From positions 1 through 64,000 of the forward strand of contig CAJTKU010000009.1 in NCBI GenBank assembly GCA_910577015.1: DNA of 64,000 nucleotides, written 5' to 3'. Made by a program: the position numbers and the translations under genes. The notes under the pieces are model-generated. The model made no database searches. It was not told the DNA's origin and saw nothing but the letters and a program-made list of their open reading frames with translations. This DNA is from an uncultured Lachnospiraceae bacterium. GTDB taxonomy: Bacteria > Bacillota > Clostridia > Lachnospirales > Lachnospiraceae. Positions 59,507 through 64,000 of this stretch are shown in pieces. The stretch's first letter is position 1. Every line of letters begins with the position of its first letter.

Positions 59507-62203
59507 ATGGCCGGTTTTATTTTCAAAGACAGTAAGGGAAGTTTTTGTCTGAAGCAGCCTGAAGAGACGGGATATCTGTACTTTCCCATCGCAGGCGAGC
59601 AGGGATTAAAAAGTGCGGTTACGCCGTTGCTCGGAGGAGATTCCAAAATAGACCAGAATCATTTTCTGCTGCAGCCCGTGAGCGCAGAGGAACTTCACAA
59701 CAACAGGAGTACCCGGAACTTCTGGTGCAGCATCGAGGGAAAAGGCGTCTGGTCGGCTACCGGGGCAAGCGCGCAGGCCGCATATGAAAGGGCAGCCGGC
59801 AAACCGGAGGAAAGCCTGCTGACGGCGGGTCTTATGTGGCACAAGATGGAGAGGGAATCAGAAAGGTTCGGTCTTTCTTCCAGTATTCTTTCTTTTGTTC
59901 CGGTATCAAAGGATAATGTGGAAATTATGCAGGTGACCATTGCCAATAAAGGAAGCGAAGAGGTTTCTTTCACCGCTTACGGCGCAATTCCCCTTTATGG
60001 CAGGAGTGCAGACAACATCAGGGACCACAGGCATGTAACCAGCCTTCTGCACAGAATCAGGACTACCAAAGCCGGCGTGCTGGTAAGGCCCACGCTTTCC
60101 TTTGACGAGAGAGGTCATCAGGAAAACGAAACCACATATTATGTAAGCGGTGTGACAGGAGAAGGCATTTTGCCTGAGGCATTTTATCCTGCTGTTATGG
60201 ATTTTATCGGGGAAGGCGGCAGTTTTGACAGCCCCAGGGCAGTATATGAAGGGCTTGAGGGCGTACCCGCAGGCACGTCGGTGGACGGATATGAGGCCAT
60301 GGGCGCAATGCGTTTTCCCAAAACGGTATTAAAGCCCGGTGAGGAGGCGGTTTTCATACTTCTCGCGGGAATGGATGCGGCAGATGAAGCATATGCCGGG
60401 ACTCTTGAGGCTTACGGAACGGCAGAAAAGGTAAACCAGGCATATGAACAGACCCGGAAATATTGGGAAGATAAGGTAAATGTCCTGTATCAGACAGGTG
60501 ATAAGGATTTTGATAATTTTATGTGCTGGGTCAGCTTCCAACCCATGCTGAGGAGGATATACGGCTGTTCTTTCCTTCCTCACCATGATTACGGAAAAGG
60601 CGGAAGAGGCTGGAGGGATTTGTGGCAGGATTGCCTTGCCCTTTTGATTATGAACCCGGAGGGCGTAAAGGAAATGCTCCTCTCCAATTTCGGCGGAGTG
60701 CGCATGGACGGCAGTAACGCCACGATTATCGGAAGCAGGCAGGGAGAATTTATTGCGGACCGCAATAATATTACCAGAGTATGGATGGACCATGGCGTAT
60801 GGCCGTTAATGACTACGGCGCTGTATATCGACCAAACCGGGGATTTGGCGTTCCTGTTAAAAGAAAACACCTATTTCAAGGACAAACAGGTTTGCCGCGG
60901 CACGAAGACGGATACCCTGTTTGAGGGGGGCGAAGACCCGGTACAGGCGGATGCGGCGGGAAGGAATTATTTCGGAAGCGTTCTCGAACACCTTCTGGTG
61001 CAGAATCTGACGTGCTTTTATGAAGTAGGCGAGCATAACCATATGCGTCTGCGCGGGGCCGACTGGAATGACGCTCTTGACATGGCGCCTGAGCGCGGGG
61101 AAAGCGTGGCTTTCACAGCCGCCTATGCCGGCAATCTGGAAACGCTTGCGGGACTGATAGAGCGTTTGCAGGAGGAAAAGAAAATCCGGTTTGTGGAAGT
61201 GGCAAAGGAAATGGAGCCGCTGTTTACGGATGAGGAATCACTGTATGAGGATATGGAGGCAAAGAAGGCTTTGCTGGCAGCTTACTGTGAATCCTGCGTA
61301 CACACGGTTTCCGGAAGCAAGGCATATCTGGACGCGGCAGTTGTGGTGGAAAGCCTGAGACATAAAGCAGACTGGCTGAAAAAGCATATCCGCGAAACAG
61401 AATGGATTGCGGATGGAGAGGACGGCTGGTTTAACAGCTATTATGACAACCACGGCAGGGCTGTGGAAGGCATTACAAAAGACGGAGTCCGCATGATGCT
61501 GACAGGTCAGGTGTTTACCATTATGTCCGGTACCGCATTGGAAGAACAGGTAGAAAAAATTGTCCGCAGCGCTGACAAATACCTGTATAAAAAAGAGGTT
61601 GGCGGTTACCGCCTGAATACGGATTTTAAAGAATTGAAAAAAGATTTGGGCAGAATGTTCGGCTTTGCTTACGGGCAGAAGGAAAACGGCGCGGTATTTT
61701 CCCACATGACAACCATGTATGCAAATGCCCTTTATAAAAGAGGATTTGCAAAAGAAGGATATAAGGCGCTGCACACTTTGTATGAGCAGGCGTCGGACTT
61801 TGAAACCAGCAGGATATATCCGGGCATTCCGGAGTATTTTGACGGCAAAGGCAGGGGCATGTATCACTACCTGACCGGAGCGGCAAGCTGGTATATGCTT
61901 ACGGTCATCAATGAGATGTTCGGTGTGAAAGGACAGTGTGGTGCGCTAAGTCTGGAGCCGAAGCTGATGGCGGAACAGTTTGACAGTGCAGGACGTGCGA
62001 AAGTAAGCTTATGGTTTAACCGCCGCCATTGGAATATTATTTATGCCAATCCTTCACGCAAAGAGTATGGGGAGTATCAAACGGGAGATATCTATCTGGA
62101 TGGCAGAAAGATATCGATGCAGGGGAGTGTTACGGTCAGTGCAGAGGAAATAAAAAATCTGGATGAAACCATACAGCACGAAATCATCGTGGAATTAATA
62201 TAG
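59507..62203 (+). CDS. GH94-family glycoside phosphorylase
   Basis: An 898-residue cytoplasmic enzyme of the inverting GH94 type, which uses phosphate to split beta-linked disaccharides into sugar-1-phosphate and sugar. The N-terminal beta-sandwich (FIFKDSKGSFCLKQPEETGY) precedes the helical barrel, with GRGWRDLWQDCLALL carrying the conserved catalytic Asp (Asp375 in my numbering) and the phosphate-binding region with HMTTMYANALYKRGF. Length and the GWRD-W-QD motif resemble laminaribiose or cellobiose-type phosphorylases; the substrate cannot be read directly. The start follows GAGGAGAGG. The neighbouring GH16 suggests laminaribiose. No signal peptide. Confidence 0.87.
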   Translation: MAGFIFKDSKGSFCLKQPEETGYLYFPIAGEQGLKSAVTPLLGGDSKIDQNHFLLQPVSAEELHNNRSTRNFWCSIEGKGVWSATGASAQAAYERAAGKPEESLLTAGLMWHKMERESERFGLSSSILSFVPVSKDNVEIMQVTIANKGSEEVSFTAYGAIPLYGRSADNIRDHRHVTSLLHRIRTTKAGVLVRPTLSFDERGHQENETTYYVSGVTGEGILPEAFYPAVMDFIGEGGSFDSPRAVYEGLEGVPAGTSVDGYEAMGAMRFPKTVLKPGEEAVFILLAGMDAADEAYAGTLEAYGTAEKVNQAYEQTRKYWEDKVNVLYQTGDKDFDNFMCWVSFQPMLRRIYGCSFLPHHDYGKGGRGWRDLWQDCLALLIMNPEGVKEMLLSNFGGVRMDGSNATIIGSRQGEFIADRNNITRVWMDHGVWPLMTTALYIDQTGDLAFLLKENTYFKDKQVCRGTKTDTLFEGGEDPVQADAAGRNYFGSVLEHLLVQNLTCFYEVGEHNHMRLRGADWNDALDMAPERGESVAFTAAYAGNLETLAGLIERLQEEKKIRFVEVAKEMEPLFTDEESLYEDMEAKKALLAAYCESCVHTVSGSKAYLDAAVVVESLRHKADWLKKHIRETEWIADGEDGWFNSYYDNHGRAVEGITKDGVRMMLTGQVFTIMSGTALEEQVEKIVRSADKYLYKKEVGGYRLNTDFKELKKDLGRMFGFAYGQKENGAVFSHMTTMYANALYKRGFAKEGYKALHTLYEQASDFETSRIYPGIPEYFDGKGRGMYHYLTGAASWYMLTVINEMFGVKGQCGALSLEPKLMAEQFDSAGRAKVSLWFNRRHWNIIYANPSRKEYGEYQTGDIYLDGRKISMQGSVTVSAEEIKNLDETIQHEIIVELI

Positions 62204-62212
62204 GAGGCAGTT

Positions 62213-64000
62213 ATGGCAAAATCAACATTTACAGTAAAGAATTATGACAGGAAGGCGACGTTCGCCGGATTTCTTCCGGGGTTATCCGGCATACACGGAA
62301 CCCCCATCTGGTGTTACTACGTAAACAGGGGACAGTGTGTTTCCAGCTTTGGCGTGGAGGATAAGGACCATGCCATTATGGAGTTTTTCCCGGCGCATCA
62401 ATCCTATCAGCATACCGCGCTTATGGGCTTCCGTACTTTTGTAAAGAAAGACGGCAGATACATGGAACTGTTTGCAAGTGAAAATACGGAAAAGCAGATG
62501 CATGTGGAGATGAACGGACTTTCCATAGAAGAAACGGATGCTGCAAACGCCCTGCACACAACGGTGGATTATTTCACCCTGCCGGGAGAAAAGGTCGGGG
62601 CGCTTGTGAGAAAACTGGTGATTACCAACACAGGGGCGCAGACAGTTAAAATGCAGGTTCTTGACGGAATGCCGGCGCTGATTCCATATGGCGTGAACAT
62701 GGGCAGCGTAAAGGAGATGGGACATACCACAAAAGCATGGATGCAGGTGGAGGATGTAGAAACCAAAGTGCCCTATTTCAGGGTAAGGGCAAGCATGAAT
62801 GATACGGCGTGCGTGACCACCATTGCCGGGGGTAACTATGGATTTGCCTGCGACGGGAACGGGGAGCGCAAGCCGGTTTTGACGGACCCTTCCCTGGTAT
62901 TTGGGTTTGACTGCTCCCTGCAGGTGGCAGTCGGATTCAGGGACAGGGATTTTGCAGAGCTTCTGGAAGCGGAACAGGTTTTATCCAACCAGTATCCTTG
63001 TTGCTTCTTTGCAGAAGAAAAAGAACTGGGAGCAGGAGAAGAACTGGTTTTATATGAGATGATTGGGCAGGTGACGGGCAAGGAACTTCTGCACCGCATC
63101 CTGCAGAAACAGATGGACGCCGGTTATTTTGAGGAAAAGAAACAGGAGGCTGATAATCTGCCTGTAGAACTTTGTCAGGTAATTGACACAAAGACGGCAA
63201 ATCCGGATTTTGATATCTACAGCAGGTATACTTATATGGACAACGTGCTGCGCGGAGGCTATCCCATAAAGCTTCCCGGCGGAAAAATATTCCATGTTTA
63301 CTCCAGAAAGCACGGGGATTTGGAAAGGGATTACAACTATTTCAGGATGCTTCCCGAATTTTATTCCCAGGGAAACGGCAATTTCAGGGATGTGAACCAG
63401 AACAGGAGATGCGACCCGTTCTTTACGCCTTATGTAGGCGCGGAGAGCATTGTGAAGTTTTACAGCCTGATTCAAATCGACGGATATAATCCGCTGGCTG
63501 TGGAGAAAGTGACATACACGCTGGCCGAAGAAAAGGCGGGTGACATTTTTGACCCGCTCAGTCAAGAAACAAAGGAAGAACTGTTGAGCTTCTTAAGCAA
63601 ACCTTTTACACCCGGCGCGTTCTTTGCAAAGATGGATGAACTGGGCATTCAGGACGTGGAAGAAGAGGAAGCATATTTTGCAAAAGTGATGGAGCAGGCG
63701 GACGACGCTATCAATGCAGATTTTGGAGAGGGGTATTGGAGCGACCACTGGACATACAATCTGGATTTGGTTGAAAACTACCTGAACATATTCCCGGAAA
63801 AGGAAGAGGAACTTCTTTTCCATACGCCAATCACCTACTACAGGACGCAGGTTCCCATTCTGCCGAGAAGAAAGCGTTATGCCAACACGGAAAACGGCAT
63901 CAGGCAGTATTATTTCCTGGATGAAAAGAAGAAATTGAAAAATGGCGAGAAGCTTCTGAAGGATATGTTCGGAAAAGGCAAGGTAGTGGAATCTACCTTG
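62213..64000 (+). CDS. GH94/GH149-like beta-glucan phosphorylase, N-terminal part
   Basis: A reading frame open from 62213 to the window end (596 residues, incomplete). AGGAGGCAGTT precedes the ATG. It begins with FTVKNYDRKATFAGFLPGLS and has the block NYFRMLPEFYSQGNGNFRDV then NQNRRCDPFF, with Asp as likely general acid, which I associate with the larger beta-1,3-oligoglucan phosphorylases of GH149 (about 1100 residues). The family choice is tentative. Nine bases separate it from the GH94 gene. Together they could degrade oligosaccharides stepwise to glucose-1-phosphate inside the cell. Confidence 0.82.
   Translation, partial: MAKSTFTVKNYDRKATFAGFLPGLSGIHGTPIWCYYVNRGQCVSSFGVEDKDHAIMEFFPAHQSYQHTALMGFRTFVKKDGRYMELFASENTEKQMHVEMNGLSIEETDAANALHTTVDYFTLPGEKVGALVRKLVITNTGAQTVKMQVLDGMPALIPYGVNMGSVKEMGHTTKAWMQVEDVETKVPYFRVRASMNDTACVTTIAGGNYGFACDGNGERKPVLTDPSLVFGFDCSLQVAVGFRDRDFAELLEAEQVLSNQYPCCFFAEEKELGAGEELVLYEMIGQVTGKELLHRILQKQMDAGYFEEKKQEADNLPVELCQVIDTKTANPDFDIYSRYTYMDNVLRGGYPIKLPGGKIFHVYSRKHGDLERDYNYFRMLPEFYSQGNGNFRDVNQNRRCDPFFTPYVGAESIVKFYSLIQIDGYNPLAVEKVTYTLAEEKAGDIFDPLSQETKEELLSFLSKPFTPGAFFAKMDELGIQDVEEEEAYFAKVMEQADDAINADFGEGYWSDHWTYNLDLVENYLNIFPEKEEELLFHTPITYYRTQVPILPRRKRYANTENGIRQYYFLDEKKKLKNGEKLLKDMFGKGKVVESTL

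Noticed and set aside
1..64000. tRNA, rRNA, transposase or integrase genes
   Set aside because: I looked for tRNA TTC-arm patterns, rRNA-like stretches and DDE or recombinase motifs in the long frames and saw none; a dedicated search would be needed to exclude a missed tRNA.

Overview
The window looks like a chromosome segment of a Gram-positive gut Clostridium relative, most likely Lachnospiraceae. The reasons are a T-box in front of thrS, DUF1540, DUF6483 and TudS-like (CD3072-type) proteins, an oxygen-independent ribonucleotide reductase, AGGAGG ribosome binding sites nearly everywhere, and a CptIN-like type III toxin-antitoxin locus. Genus cannot be fixed from the sequence: there is no rRNA and I saw no tRNA.

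Layout. 0.1-1.4 kb: an HD-domain protein and a CatA-type acetyltransferase on the minus strand. 1.5-5.7 kb: SEC-C and C-GCAxxG-C-C cysteine proteins, then a promoter, a threonine T-box, a small membrane protein, thrS and a DUF1540 protein. 5.8-9.6 kb: a hybrid sensor kinase with two periplasmic-binding-protein sensors, overlapped by a TPR lipoprotein. 9.65-10.26 kb: gene-free, holding a 225-nt foldback, a 13-bp perfect hairpin, a structured element and a 13-bp triple repeat ahead of a HelD-like helicase. 12.2-15.6 kb: NrdR-box promoter, nrdD (with fused thioredoxin-like domain) and pyrF. 15.7-25.2 kb: a DeoR regulator divergent from a long nucleoside-catabolism operon (deoC, two uridine phosphorylases, a complete ECF transporter, an MFS transporter, a TudS-like desulfidase, deoB). 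25.3-27.6 kb: a large solute-binding lipoprotein.

27.65-34.9 kb is an AT-rich accessory island. It has a type III toxin-antitoxin locus with a frameshifted toxin, four GNAT acetyltransferases, an MBL-fold hydrolase, DUF6483, PPOX, AlkZ-related and VOC proteins, at least two further pseudogenes, and two direct copies (one decayed, one intact) of a type I toxin-antitoxin cassette 5.1 kb apart. 35.0-42.0 kb returns to housekeeping: pyrE, small membrane proteins, an M29 aminopeptidase and purE-purM-purN-purD. 42.0-49.1 kb: a zinc-ribbon protein, an SH3 membrane protein with an Arg/Pro repeat tail, GntR-clpC under an apparent self-operator, a second copy of the structured element, and radA.

49.2-64.0 kb is a beta-1,3-glucan-like utilisation locus: a 1966-residue wall/membrane-anchored GH16 enzyme with many binding modules, a chemoreceptor with an unusual Lys/Glu/Ala repeat N-terminus, a secreted beta-helix lipoprotein, and two glycoside phosphorylases (GH94 and a GH149-like protein running off the window). 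Together they suggest extracellular cleavage, sensing, and intracellular phosphorolysis of the oligosaccharides.

The most novel items are (1) a family of structured foldback elements at 10.07 and 47.02 kb with unrelated but self-complementary arms and a core whose inner stem covaries between copies, (2) the CptIN-like locus whose repeats can pair with their own terminator, and (3) the duplicated type I toxin-antitoxin cassette.
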